This document shows, in pieces, positions 1 to 8,233 of a stretch of DNA of 45,141 nt. Source of the stretch: Clostridiales bacterium (GTDB lineage Bacteria > Bacillota > Clostridia > Lachnospirales > Lachnospiraceae); assembly GCA_020859995.1 (NCBI GenBank), contig JAJBVE010000216.1:1-45141 (forward strand), given 5' to 3'. The notes beneath the pieces are model-generated. The model saw only the letters and a program-made list of their open reading frames with translations, was not told the DNA's origin and searched no databases. The position numbers and the translations under genes are program-made. Positions within the stretch are counted from its first letter, which is position 1; every line of letters starts with the position of its first letter.

Positions 1-1977
1 GCCTATGAGAAGGAATTCCCGATCAACTGGTGTCCGTCCTGCAAGACCGGTCTGGCAAATGAAGAGGTCGTCAACGGCTGCTGCGAGCGCTGCGGCTCCC
101 CGGTGACGAAGAAGAACATGCGCCAGTGGATGCTGCGCATTACAAAATACGCAGATCGTCTGCTGAATGACCTGGACAAGCTGGACTGGCCGGAGAAGGT
201 CAAGAAAATGCAGACCGACTGGATCGGCAAATCCTACGGCGCCGAGGTAGAGTTCCCGGTTGACGGAAGAGATGAGAAGATCACCGTCTACACCACCCGC
301 CCGGATACCCTGCATGGAGCGACTTTTATGGTACTTGCTCCAGAGCATGCGCTTGCCGCATCACTGGCGACACCGGAGACGAAGGAGGCCGTGGAGCAGT
401 ATATTTTTGATTCTTCCATGCGTTCCAACGTCGACCGTATGCAGGATAAGGAAAAGACCGGCGTTTTCACCGGCTCCTACGCGATCAATCCGCTGAACGG
501 CAAAAAGATTCCGATCTGGCTTTCCGATTATGTACTGGCGGATTACGGTACCGGCGCCATCATGTGCGTACCGGCCCACGACGACCGCGACTTTGAGTTT
601 GCGACGAAGTTTAACATCCCGATCATTCAGGTTATCGCGAAGGATGGCCAGGAGATCGAAAACATGACGGAGGCTTACACAGCGGCATCCGGCACGATGA
701 TCAATTCCGGCGACTGGAACGGCATGGAGTCCGCTGTTCTTAAAAAGGAAGCGCCGCATATCATCGAGAAGATGGGCATCGGCCGCGCAACGGTTAATTA
801 TAAGCTGCGCGACTGGGTATTCTCCCGTCAGCGCTACTGGGGCGAGCCGATTCCGATCATCCACTGTCCGCACTGCGGCAATGTCCCGGTGCCGGAGGAA
901 GAGCTGCCGCTGCGTCTGCCGGAGGTCGAGTCCTATGAGCCGACCGGTACGGGCGAATCGCCGCTGGCTGCGATCGACGAGTGGGTCAACTGCAAGTGCC
1001 CGGTCTGCGGTGCGGACGCGAAGCGTGAGACCAACACCATGCCCCAGTGGGCCGGTTCCTCGTGGTACTTCCTGCGCTATGTGGACAATAAAAATGACAA
1101 AGAGCTGGTATCCAGAGAGAAAGCAGACAAATACCTGCCGGTCGACATGTACATCGGCGGCGTAGAACATGCGGTGCTGCACCTTCTGTATTCCCGCTTT
1201 TACACCAAGTTCCTGTGCGACATCGGCGTGATCGACTTTGATGAGCCGTTCCAGAAGCTGTTCAATCAGGGCATGATTACCGGCAAAAACGGCATCAAGA
1301 TGAGCAAATCCAAGGGCAACGTAGTTTCCCCGGATGATCTGGTGCGCGACTACGGCTGCGACTCGCTGCGTATGTACGAGCTGTTCGTGGGACCGCCTGA
1401 GCTCGACGCTGAGTGGGACGACCGCGGCATCGACGGCGTATACCATTTCCTGAACCGTTTCTGGAAGCTGGCCTGCGACAGCCTGGAAGCCAATGTGCCG
1501 GAGACGGCGGAGATGGTCAAGATTCGTCACAAGCTGGTATATGACATCACGCAGCGTCTGGAAAGCTTCAGCCTGAACACCGTGATCTCCGGATTCATGG
1601 AATACAACAACAAGCTGATCGAGATCTCCAGAAAGAGCGGCGGTATCGACAAAGAGACCATCGAGACCTTCATCACCCTGCTCGCTCCGTTCGCTCCGCA
1701 CATCACGGAAGAACTTTGGGAGATGTACGGGCACACCGATTCCGTCTTCCACACCACATGGCCGAAGGCAGACGAGGAAGCGATGAAGGACGACGAGATC
1801 GAGATTCCGGTGCAGATCAATGGCAAGACCAAAGCGGTCATCTCCATTCCGGTCGACATCTCAAAGGACGACGCGATCGCGAAAGGCAAGGAAGCACTCG
1901 GAGCAAAGCTTGCCGGTACTGTGGTCAAGGAAATCTACGTGCCGAAGAAAATTGTGAATATTGTAGTAAAACCGTGA
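1..1977 (+). CDS. leuS: Leucyl-tRNA synthetase, 5'-truncated by the window edge
   Basis: This is a class I aminoacyl-tRNA synthetase that charges tRNA-Leu in the cytoplasm. The frame is open from base 1, so about 658 residues remain and roughly the first 150 of a usual ~805 are outside the window. Visible parts in order: a zinc-type knuckle WCPSCKTG...CERC (residues 10-31), the CP1 editing domain with TTRPDT and GAIMCVPAHDDRDFEFA, a second knuckle CPHCGN...CPVCGA, the WAGSSWYFLRY segment, the KMSKS loop (residues 433-437, bases 1297-1311) with GNVVSPDD after it, the anticodon-binding helices, and the small C-terminal domain ending in KKIVNIVVKP. The HIGH motif lies upstream of the window. The gene ends at a strong hairpin shared with the convergent VWA gene. 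Confidence 0.97.
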   Translation, partial: AYEKEFPINWCPSCKTGLANEEVVNGCCERCGSPVTKKNMRQWMLRITKYADRLLNDLDKLDWPEKVKKMQTDWIGKSYGAEVEFPVDGRDEKITVYTTRPDTLHGATFMVLAPEHALAASLATPETKEAVEQYIFDSSMRSNVDRMQDKEKTGVFTGSYAINPLNGKKIPIWLSDYVLADYGTGAIMCVPAHDDRDFEFATKFNIPIIQVIAKDGQEIENMTEAYTAASGTMINSGDWNGMESAVLKKEAPHIIEKMGIGRATVNYKLRDWVFSRQRYWGEPIPIIHCPHCGNVPVPEEELPLRLPEVESYEPTGTGESPLAAIDEWVNCKCPVCGADAKRETNTMPQWAGSSWYFLRYVDNKNDKELVSREKADKYLPVDMYIGGVEHAVLHLLYSRFYTKFLCDIGVIDFDEPFQKLFNQGMITGKNGIKMSKSKGNVVSPDDLVRDYGCDSLRMYELFVGPPELDAEWDDRGIDGVYHFLNRFWKLACDSLEANVPETAEMVKIRHKLVYDITQRLESFSLNTVISGFMEYNNKLIEISRKSGGIDKETIETFITLLAPFAPHITEELWEMYGHTDSVFHTTWPKADEEAMKDDEIEIPVQINGKTKAVISIPVDISKDDAIAKGKEALGAKLAGTVVKEIYVPKKIVNIVVKP

Positions 1978-2000
1978 CGGGGCTGATCCCGGTGCGTAAA

Positions 2001-2036
2001 AACGCTCACTGTCTGATACGACAGTGAGCGTTTTTT
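2001..2036. terminator. Bidirectional intrinsic terminator between leuS and the VWA gene
   Basis: A perfect 13-bp stem pairs 2001-2013 with 2020-2032 around a 6-nt loop and runs into T6 on the plus strand. The A-run before the stem gives a T-tail on the minus strand as well, so it can end both convergent genes. Confidence 0.93.
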
Positions 2037-2042
2037 CTATTT

Positions 2043-3860
2043 TTAAAAATATGCCCCATCCTCTTCGAGCAGGCGGCGCAGATAGCGCGCCACGACCCGG
2101 GCGAAGCCGCTGATGCTGCGGATATAGGTAAAATCCTTTCCGAATATTTTCTTTTCCGTCATCAGATCGGATTCTTTTCCGGTGAATACGCCGAGCACAT
2201 AGACGCCGGCGGCACGCAGTGCGCGTATTTCACGGGCGGTATCCCGGATCGCGTAGTCTCCGCAGTAAGGCCGCGGATTGCGGCTGTTGGGACGGTTGAC
2301 GATGATATCGTTTGGCTTCCCGTCACTGAGGACAATCAGAATTTTGCCCTCCTCCGGGCGCGCCAGCAGCGAATCTCCGATCGCGCGGATGGCCAGCCCA
2401 TCGCGGTTATTGGAGGAGGTCACATAATTTAGCAGCTGCCGGTTTGCCTGCCGGTCTGCTTCATATTCCCGGAACCGCTGCATGACGGTATAATCCCAGA
2501 AGGTGCAGAAGCTGGTTATCTGCAGGGGGATCTGGTTCTGACAGAGAGCTTCGGCGATGATGTAGGCCTGCATGGCGATATCACTCTGCCGGTCACGCTG
2601 GGAGCCGCTCGCGTCGATCAGGATATCGACAGCAAAGTCGGAATTGAGATGGCGCTGCGTCTTTGTAAACAGCGGGCCGGGAGTCTTCAGGCGTCCGACC
2701 TGCCACAGGCGGGCAGGCACGATGGTTCCGGCATAGGCATTCGCACTCTCCGGTTCGCTTCTCTGATGCAGAGAGCGGCGCAGTTCATCGGAGAGCTGTT
2801 CGGAGGATCGCACAATCAGGTTATGATGGTTCCGAAAAAACAGCTCATTTTTCTGCCTCAGCCGGCGCGCGTTCACGTATTGCGCGTTGGAGAGCACCGG
2901 ATGATTTAAAATCCCTTCCGTATAATACAGGCTGCAGTCCGCGTGTGCGCCGCGGCAAAGCTTCGCATTTTTTCTTTTTTGCTCCTCTTTGCCAAGATAG
3001 GACCGGCCGAAATTAAGCTCCATATAAGAATACATTTTTGCCGCGGCTTTTTCATCAATCACGATGATTTTCCTTTTCGCCTCTTTTGGCCGCGTCGGTT
3101 CTTCATCTGGTTCTTCGGACAGCGTTTGAACAGCCTGATTCATTTGATTGAGATACGACTCCAGATCGTCTTCGGAGAGCTCTTCTTTTAGAAAATCACC
3201 CCAGTCAAACTCCCGCAGCTCATCCAGTGTCACTGCGAGTACGGAAGAGAGATCGCCGTGCTTTTTTTCAAAGCTTCGGTCAATCAGCTGATTATAAAGG
3301 ATATCAACAGCCCGGATAATATCAGCTGTCTGGTTTGCGTTTTCAAGAGAACGAAGCAGCTGAACACTTTCCCGGATCTGTTTTTCGCCGCCTTCATCGC
3401 CAAAGAGACAGCAGCGAATCCAGGCAATTTTTACCCGGCCCGGCAACGAGGCGCTCATTTTGTGAAAGGAATGATCCAGCAGATCGGAAAAGGCCCGGCG
3501 GCGAAGGTCGCTGGTTCCCGGGCGTTCCGAGACAGCTCCTGGATAAGAAGCAGCGTCCACGGCAAGCTGCGCCAGTTCTGTGAGCGGCTGTTCGCTGGCA
3601 CCGCAGAAGATTTTTTTCACAAGATAGAGGCTGAATGCGTCTTTATCAAAAAAACGCGCAAAAGCTCCCTGCCGAACTGCGTCATACAGAGAGATATATT
3701 TAGACTGCGCGTAAGATTTCACATCCGGGTTGGTATCCAGTGCGTAATCCCCGCTCACAGTCCACATCAGATTGCGGACTCTGCGCTCCGCGTTCGCGAA
3801 GGGATCCGACTGGTCGAAATAATCAGATTCATCAATAAAGTCAGATGTACCGGCAGACAT
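2043..3860 (-). CDS. VWA-domain protein, partner of a MoxR ATPase
   Basis: This is a 605-residue cytoplasmic protein whose C-terminal ~190 residues form a von Willebrand A domain. The metal-site motif DASGSQ (DxSxS) lies at about residues 416-420, and a later VLSDGKPND strand-loop follows. The N-terminal 400 residues are helical and charged and match no family I can name. The overall build resembles the CobT/NorD-type partners of MoxR ATPases. I chose the ATG at 3860 because an AGAGG lies 5 nt upstream; the GTG two codons earlier would overlap that ribosome site. The MoxR gene sits 135 bp upstream on the same strand. Known MoxR-VWA pairs act as chaperones that insert metals or remodel protein complexes; the client here is unknown. 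Confidence 0.9.
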   Translation of the reverse strand: MSAGTSDFIDESDYFDQSDPFANAERRVRNLMWTVSGDYALDTNPDVKSYAQSKYISLYDAVRQGAFARFFDKDAFSLYLVKKIFCGASEQPLTELAQLAVDAASYPGAVSERPGTSDLRRRAFSDLLDHSFHKMSASLPGRVKIAWIRCCLFGDEGGEKQIRESVQLLRSLENANQTADIIRAVDILYNQLIDRSFEKKHGDLSSVLAVTLDELREFDWGDFLKEELSEDDLESYLNQMNQAVQTLSEEPDEEPTRPKEAKRKIIVIDEKAAAKMYSYMELNFGRSYLGKEEQKRKNAKLCRGAHADCSLYYTEGILNHPVLSNAQYVNARRLRQKNELFFRNHHNLIVRSSEQLSDELRRSLHQRSEPESANAYAGTIVPARLWQVGRLKTPGPLFTKTQRHLNSDFAVDILIDASGSQRDRQSDIAMQAYIIAEALCQNQIPLQITSFCTFWDYTVMQRFREYEADRQANRQLLNYVTSSNNRDGLAIRAIGDSLLARPEEGKILIVLSDGKPNDIIVNRPNSRNPRPYCGDYAIRDTAREIRALRAAGVYVLGVFTGKESDLMTEKKIFGKDFTYIRSISGFARVVARYLRRLLEEDGAYF

Positions 3861-3995
3861 GGGCACCTCTTTTCTGCAAATGAGTTATGTTTGTAATTTC
3901 AGATGAAACAGATGAAAGCAAAACAACAAACGATGTTTTTTATAAAAGCGACAAAGCCACCAATGTCATCATCTGCCATAAGCCATAACCTGGCG

Positions 3996-4922
3996 CTAAG
4001 CTGTCTGAAAAAGATTCTCCGGAGTCCAGCTTTCCGGGATTCTGGTCATGACAATGTCTTCGACTAGCTCACGCTCAAATGGATCAAAGGTTTTATTTAC
4101 GATCCCCATCTGTATGGCAAGCCGGGGGGAAAGGCCTGCCCGTACCGTTTTTAAGGCTCCGATCAGACCGCGCAGGTCAAGAGGCTTTGTAGAAATCTCG
4201 GAATGTTCCACCTTTGTTTGCAGATCCAGAAACAGCCCGCAGACCTGCCGCAGCCCTTCCGGTGTGAGATCAGGAAACAGCTTATCAAATACCGCGTGCA
4301 GCGATTCCTCTGTCGCGGACGGCATTTCAATGACCAGAAAACGGGAGACCAGAGCTTCATTCAGCTCCCTGGTACCGGCGTATCCGTAATTCATGGTGCC
4401 GATAAACCGGGCCGCGTCATGGAGACGAATCGTCTCATAGCCGGGCACATCCAGCACCCGACGGTAATCCAACACCGCGTGCAGGACAGAAATCGCCTCA
4501 TTTTTGGCCATGTTGATTTCATCAAAAATTCCGAAGCCTCCATTTGCGGCGCAATCATAGACCGGCCCCGTGCGCAGCTGTACCTCATTGTCGCGGAACG
4601 TATCGGTGCCGATCAGAGAGCTCGCGTCCATATTGACATGAAACGAAATATTGTAAGAAGGCCGTCCAAACACCCAGGCAAGGTTTTCCGCCAGAATATT
4701 TTTCCCGGTTGCCTTTGTGCCGGTCAGCAGAATGTTCTCACCCTGCAGAAGCGCGGCGGCAGCCATTTCAAAGGTTTCCCGCCCATAATAAGGCATGGCA
4801 GGCGGCGTGAGCCGTCTATTTTTGTAATCCTCCGCTAAATATCGCTGGCGAAAATCCGCAATCGCGTTCAGAAGAGCAGGACTTACGCCCTGGTCTTGCA
4901 GTGACTGAAAAATAGGATCCAT
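3996..4922 (-). CDS. MoxR-family AAA+ ATPase
   Basis: This is a 308-residue AAA+ ATPase. The Walker A region reads LLTGTKATGKN (residues 65-75), Walker B GIFDEIN (131-137), sensor 1 FIGTMNYG (173-180) and the arginine finger LVSRF (about 191-195). Walker A is unusual: the Ser/Thr after the lysine, which normally coordinates Mg, is Asn75 (codon AAT). A longer reading from a TTG at 4991 can be excluded because that codon lies inside the -35 box. The ATG at 4922 has AGGGAG 9 nt upstream. It is the first gene of a two-gene operon with the VWA protein, and the pair probably remodels or activates a client complex not encoded nearby. Confidence 0.93.
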   Translation of the reverse strand: MDPIFQSLQDQGVSPALLNAIADFRQRYLAEDYKNRRLTPPAMPYYGRETFEMAAAALLQGENILLTGTKATGKNILAENLAWVFGRPSYNISFHVNMDASSLIGTDTFRDNEVQLRTGPVYDCAANGGFGIFDEINMAKNEAISVLHAVLDYRRVLDVPGYETIRLHDAARFIGTMNYGYAGTRELNEALVSRFLVIEMPSATEESLHAVFDKLFPDLTPEGLRQVCGLFLDLQTKVEHSEISTKPLDLRGLIGALKTVRAGLSPRLAIQMGIVNKTFDPFERELVEDIVMTRIPESWTPENLFQTA

Positions 4923-4962
4923 AAAGTCTATCTCCCTAGGTAAAAGAATAAAATCGTAAAAC

Positions 4963-4991
4963 ATTATATACAAGCCGGAGTAAATTCGCAA
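4963..4991 (-). promoter_or_regulatory. Promoter of the MoxR-VWA operon
   Basis: On the minus strand TTGCGA (4986-4991), a 17-bp spacer and TATAAT (4963-4968) precede the MoxR ATG by about 40 bp. The promoter diverges from the coaBC promoter. Confidence 0.8.
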
Positions 4992-5023
4992 TCATTTTTG
5001 AGAAAAACGAAGGCGGCCCGCTG

Positions 5024-5052
5024 TTGCGGAATGGGGGAAAGTAGGCTATAAT
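5024..5052 (+). promoter_or_regulatory. Promoter of coaBC
   Basis: TTGCGG (5024-5029), a 17-bp spacer and TATAAT (5047-5052). The predicted leader is about 120 nt. I found no terminator or known riboswitch in it. Confidence 0.8.
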
Positions 5053-5178
5053 GAAGCCGCGCATAAAGGATTTGAGAGCTGCCGCTGCCATGCGTCCAAC
5101 GCACAGTCAGCAGTATAGCCGCAGCTCGAACGAGAACGCGCATGAAAAAGCGAGAATGCAGGAAAGGACAGGGCGATT

Positions 5179-6381
5179 ATGCTCACAGGAAAAACGATTA
5201 TACTGGGCGTGACCGGAAGCATTGCCGCATACAAGGCGGCCAATCTGGCGAGCCTTTTAAAAAAACAGCATGCCGATGTGCATGTGATTCTGACAAAAAA
5301 TGGAGCACAGTTTATTACACCGGTTACTTTTGAAACCTTGACAGGCAATAAATGCCTGACAGATACGTTTGACCGCAATTTTCAGTTTAACGTGGAGCAT
5401 GTGGAGCTGGCCAAACGGGCAGATCTGGCTTTGGTGGCGCCGGCGAGCGCGAATACGGCAGCAAAGCTTGCCTTTGGCCTGGCGGATGATATGCTGACGA
5501 CCACGCTGTTGGCATGCACCTGCCCGAAGCTGATTGCCCCGGCCATGAATACGCGGATGTATGAAAACCCGGTGACGCAGAGAAACTTAAGGACGCTGAA
5601 AGAAGACGGCTGGACCCTGATCGAGCCGGCGAGCGGTCATCTGGCCTGCGGAGATGAGGGAAAAGGAAAGTTCCCGGATGAACATGTGATCGTAGAGCAT
5701 GTTCTGAACGCGATTGCCAGAGAAAAAGATATGAAGGGTTTGCGCGTCCTCGTGACGGCGGGCCCGACGATCGAGGCGCTTGATCCGGTGCGTTTCTTAT
5801 CCAACCATTCCACCGGGAAAATGGGATATGCCCTCGCAAAGGTCTGCGCTGAGCGCGGCGCGTCGGTGACTCTGGTTTCCGGGAAAACGCATCTGCCGGT
5901 ACCTGTCGGCGTGCAAATGGTGCCGATCGTTTCGGCGCAGGAGATGTACGACGAGGTGACAGACCGCGCGAAAGAGCAGGATGTCATTATCATGGCAGCG
6001 GCGGTCGCGGATTACCGCCCGGCGACCGTTTCGGAACAAAAGATTAAAAAGAAGGATGATGACTTAAGCCTTTCGCTTGAGCGGACGCAGGACATCCTGG
6101 CAAGCCTTGGCGCAAATAAGCCGGAAGGACAGATTCTGTGCGGGTTTGCGATGGAGACTGAGAATATGGTCGCGCATGCGCGGGAAAAACTGGAGCGTAA
6201 GCATCTGGATCTGATCGCGGCGAATAATGTGAAGACCAAAGGAGCCGGATTCGGCACCGATACCAACGTGATCACGCTCCTGACGGAAAAAGGTCAAAAG
6301 GAGCTGGCACTGATGAGCAAGGAAGAGGCAGCCTCACAGATAGCGGATGCCATTCTGGAAATACGCTCTGGCTGTATGTGA
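5179..6381 (+). CDS. coaBC: Bifunctional phosphopantothenoylcysteine decarboxylase / phosphopantothenate-cysteine ligase
   Basis: This is a 400-residue enzyme of coenzyme A synthesis. The CoaB half joins cysteine to 4'-phosphopantothenate and the CoaC half decarboxylates the product with FMN. CoaC spans residues 1-180 and shows GSIAAYKAANL (13-23), the catalytic-type His74 in VEHVEL, the PAMNTRMYENP substrate loop (121-131) and Cys157 in GHLACGDEGKGK. CoaB starts near 187 with VLVTAGPTIEALDPVRF and STGKMGYALA, followed by MAAAVADYRP, the KIKKKDD lysine stretch, and NNVKTKGAGFGTDTN. All key motifs are present and the length is normal. A 76-aa gene follows after 24 nt, probably on the same transcript. 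Confidence 0.97.
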   Translation: MLTGKTIILGVTGSIAAYKAANLASLLKKQHADVHVILTKNGAQFITPVTFETLTGNKCLTDTFDRNFQFNVEHVELAKRADLALVAPASANTAAKLAFGLADDMLTTTLLACTCPKLIAPAMNTRMYENPVTQRNLRTLKEDGWTLIEPASGHLACGDEGKGKFPDEHVIVEHVLNAIAREKDMKGLRVLVTAGPTIEALDPVRFLSNHSTGKMGYALAKVCAERGASVTLVSGKTHLPVPVGVQMVPIVSAQEMYDEVTDRAKEQDVIIMAAAVADYRPATVSEQKIKKKDDDLSLSLERTQDILASLGANKPEGQILCGFAMETENMVAHAREKLERKHLDLIAANNVKTKGAGFGTDTNVITLLTEKGQKELALMSKEEAASQIADAILEIRSGCM

Positions 6382-6405
6382 CCAGAAGAAATTTGAGGTG
6401 ACAGT

Positions 6406-6636
6406 ATGAAATGCTATGAAACAGTATGGGAGATTTTCAACGAGTGTCCTAATAATCAGATGCGCGATGTTTTTATAGACGAGATCGAGATTGACGACAT
6501 CGAAACATTCCTGAGAAATAAATTTAAAGGAAAAGAAGTTTCCTGGGAAAGGACTGTGCAGCCGGACGGAACGATCATTTATGATATCGTAGCGTCCGGA
6601 ATCCGACAGAGATATTCTTTTACGGAAATTGCGTAA
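6406..6636 (+). CDS. Small hypothetical protein, 76 aa
   Basis: I do not recognise this family. The 76-residue product is acidic and soluble, with no signal peptide, membrane segment or cysteine cluster; Cys3 and Cys14 are the only cysteines. It contains DEIEIDDIETFLRNKF, likely a helix, and a C-terminal half (VQPDGTIIYDIVASG) that looks like a beta hairpin. The coding call rests on a good GAGGTGA ribosome site 5 nt before the ATG and tight placement 24 nt after coaBC, with which it is probably co-transcribed. Confidence 0.8.
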   Translation: MKCYETVWEIFNECPNNQMRDVFIDEIEIDDIETFLRNKFKGKEVSWERTVQPDGTIIYDIVASGIRQRYSFTEIA

Positions 6637-6687
6637 ATATACGTACGTGTATTTTTCAAATTTAAGAAACTATTCAGAAAAAATAAG

Positions 6688-6716
6688 TTGTCCTGTGCAG
6701 CTTCCTTCTTTATAAT
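6688..6716 (+). promoter_or_regulatory. Promoter of the SH3-domain protein gene
   Basis: TTGTCC (6688-6693), a 17-bp spacer and TATAAT (6711-6716), about 60 bp before the start codon. Confidence 0.75.
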
Positions 6717-6778
6717 GAAGATACAAACAATTGCAGCGTGTAACTGTTACTAATCCAATTTGTAAAGGAGGGAAAGAA

Positions 6779-8011
6779 ATGAAAAAGATAGCTGTTTTCG
6801 TGTTTATGCTTGCGATTTCCATGTCTGTATGTGCAAAAGACACAAAAGCGTCTTCCACAGTAGAGCCGTTGCGAACGGATATCGAGGCACTGTTGGAAGC
6901 GGGAGATGCTGAATTTGCCGCAGAGTTTTCTGCTTCTGATTTTTATACAGAGGAAGATGGCACCTATATGCTGCGTGCGAATGTCTACGAGCGAGAGTAT
7001 TTTGACATGGTAGCCGTCAGTCTTCTGGAGGCAGGAGACGCGATCCTTCTGGATGATGAGACGGTAGTGGTCAAGACTCTGGAGTACGACGAGGATGGTG
7101 CTGTGAATATCAACGGTGGTTTTGGGTCATATGGAGGGTATGTACTTTGGACGGATGAAAATACCGTGTATTACGAGGTGGACACCAATGGAGCCTGGAA
7201 CTATCTGCTGACCGGAGAAGTTGCTTTGCGCCTGGATGAAGAGTTCGTAGTCAGGGATTATGCGGATTCCTCAAATCCGGGAGTGGAATATGGGGCGGCG
7301 GATTTCTTTGACGAGTCGTCAGCAGATCTGCCAGATTTATATTTCAGTTATGAGGATACGACAGTGACGATGGAGAACGGGGCTGTCGCGGAAATCCTCA
7401 GAGAGGCTTCTGCCGGGACGCAGGAAGAGAATCAGGAGGACATTCCTTATACCATTCGCATTTCCAGAAATGATCTGCCCGTTTTTGATGGACCTGGCTA
7501 TGACTACAGCTATGTCAGCACGATTGTGACCGCAGGGACATATACAATTGAAGCGGAAGAAGAGGACTTTGAAGGCAACTTGTGGGGAAAGCTGAAATCC
7601 GGTGCAGGCTGGATTGATCTGGCAGAGGCAGTATCAGATGAGGGCGCATGTATTACGGTCGTATTTGGCAGTGAGCAGATCCCGGAGTACGGCAATGCTG
7701 TGGAGTACATCGCTGACGACTCAGATGACACGATGGTATCGCTGGCTTTCCGGCCCAGTGAAAATCTTACAAACGTGAGCTTTTCTCTGCTGGGTATCGA
7801 TGAGGATGGTAACTGGATTCAGGAGGAAGAACGATATACTATGTCAGAGCTGACAGCCGACTCCTGTTTTGTGGCTGCGGTCTGCTTTTACGGCGATATG
7901 ACAGCCTATGGCATTTCTTTCACAGATGAAGATGGGACGGAGCGCTATTTCGCAGTCCACATCAGCGGCAGAAATGGTTCTCTGGTTCTGGATGAATACG
8001 ATGCGGTTTAA
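6779..8011 (+). CDS. Secreted SH3-like domain protein
   Basis: This is a 410-residue exported protein. The N-terminus MKKIAVFVFMLAISMSVCA is a signal peptide. The Cys could be a poor lipobox (SMSVC), but ordinary cleavage after Cys-Ala is as likely. The mature protein is strongly acidic. Residues about 220-285 look like a bacterial SH3 (SH3b) fold: RISRNDLPVFDGPGYDYSYV, then a turn-rich stretch and GNLWGKLKSGAGWIDL. SH3b domains usually bind cell-wall peptides. The remaining regions match no family I can name. The ATG at 6779 has a full AAGGAGGG site 7 nt upstream. The gene has its own promoter and stands alone, so its function cannot be read from context. Confidence 0.88.
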   Translation: MKKIAVFVFMLAISMSVCAKDTKASSTVEPLRTDIEALLEAGDAEFAAEFSASDFYTEEDGTYMLRANVYEREYFDMVAVSLLEAGDAILLDDETVVVKTLEYDEDGAVNINGGFGSYGGYVLWTDENTVYYEVDTNGAWNYLLTGEVALRLDEEFVVRDYADSSNPGVEYGAADFFDESSADLPDLYFSYEDTTVTMENGAVAEILREASAGTQEENQEDIPYTIRISRNDLPVFDGPGYDYSYVSTIVTAGTYTIEAEEEDFEGNLWGKLKSGAGWIDLAEAVSDEGACITVVFGSEQIPEYGNAVEYIADDSDDTMVSLAFRPSENLTNVSFSLLGIDEDGNWIQEEERYTMSELTADSCFVAAVCFYGDMTAYGISFTDEDGTERYFAVHISGRNGSLVLDEYDAV

Positions 8012-8022
8012 ATGCACGTTAT

Positions 8023-8109
8023 GCATGTTATGGGAAGAAAACCGCTCGTCGTTCCACTTCGGTCGATGAATATCCCGCATAACATGCGGGATGCCCGCGC
8101 CCCATAACA
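8023..8109. repeat. Intergenic palindromic element with competing stems
   Basis: The segment GCATGTTATG (8023-8032) is perfectly complementary to CATAACATGC (8078-8087). The overlapping TGTTATGGG (8026-8034) is perfectly complementary to CCCATAACA (8101-8109). A third, local hairpin pairs 8072-8080 with 8084-8092 around AAC. These pairings exclude one another. There is no T-tail, so it is not a plain terminator. Confidence 0.6.
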
Positions 8110-8233
8110 CTCTAGAATCTGGCGATTTTGTCGCTTATGATCACGATTGGTGTGGATATTGGGTAACAGTGAGAAAATATGTCGTCAAAACTAGATGATG
8201 CGCCGTATAGATGGCACAGATGGGAGGTACCGA

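Noticed and set aside
361-1752. Long open frame on the minus strand opposite leuS (463 codons)
   Set aside because: It lies wholly inside leuS, has no ribosome site or family resemblance, and its His/Arg/Leu-rich composition is typical of antisense of a GC-biased gene.
4923-4991. Upstream TTG start for the MoxR ATPase
   Set aside because: It would start translation inside the -35 box of the best promoter, and the added residues are not MoxR-like.
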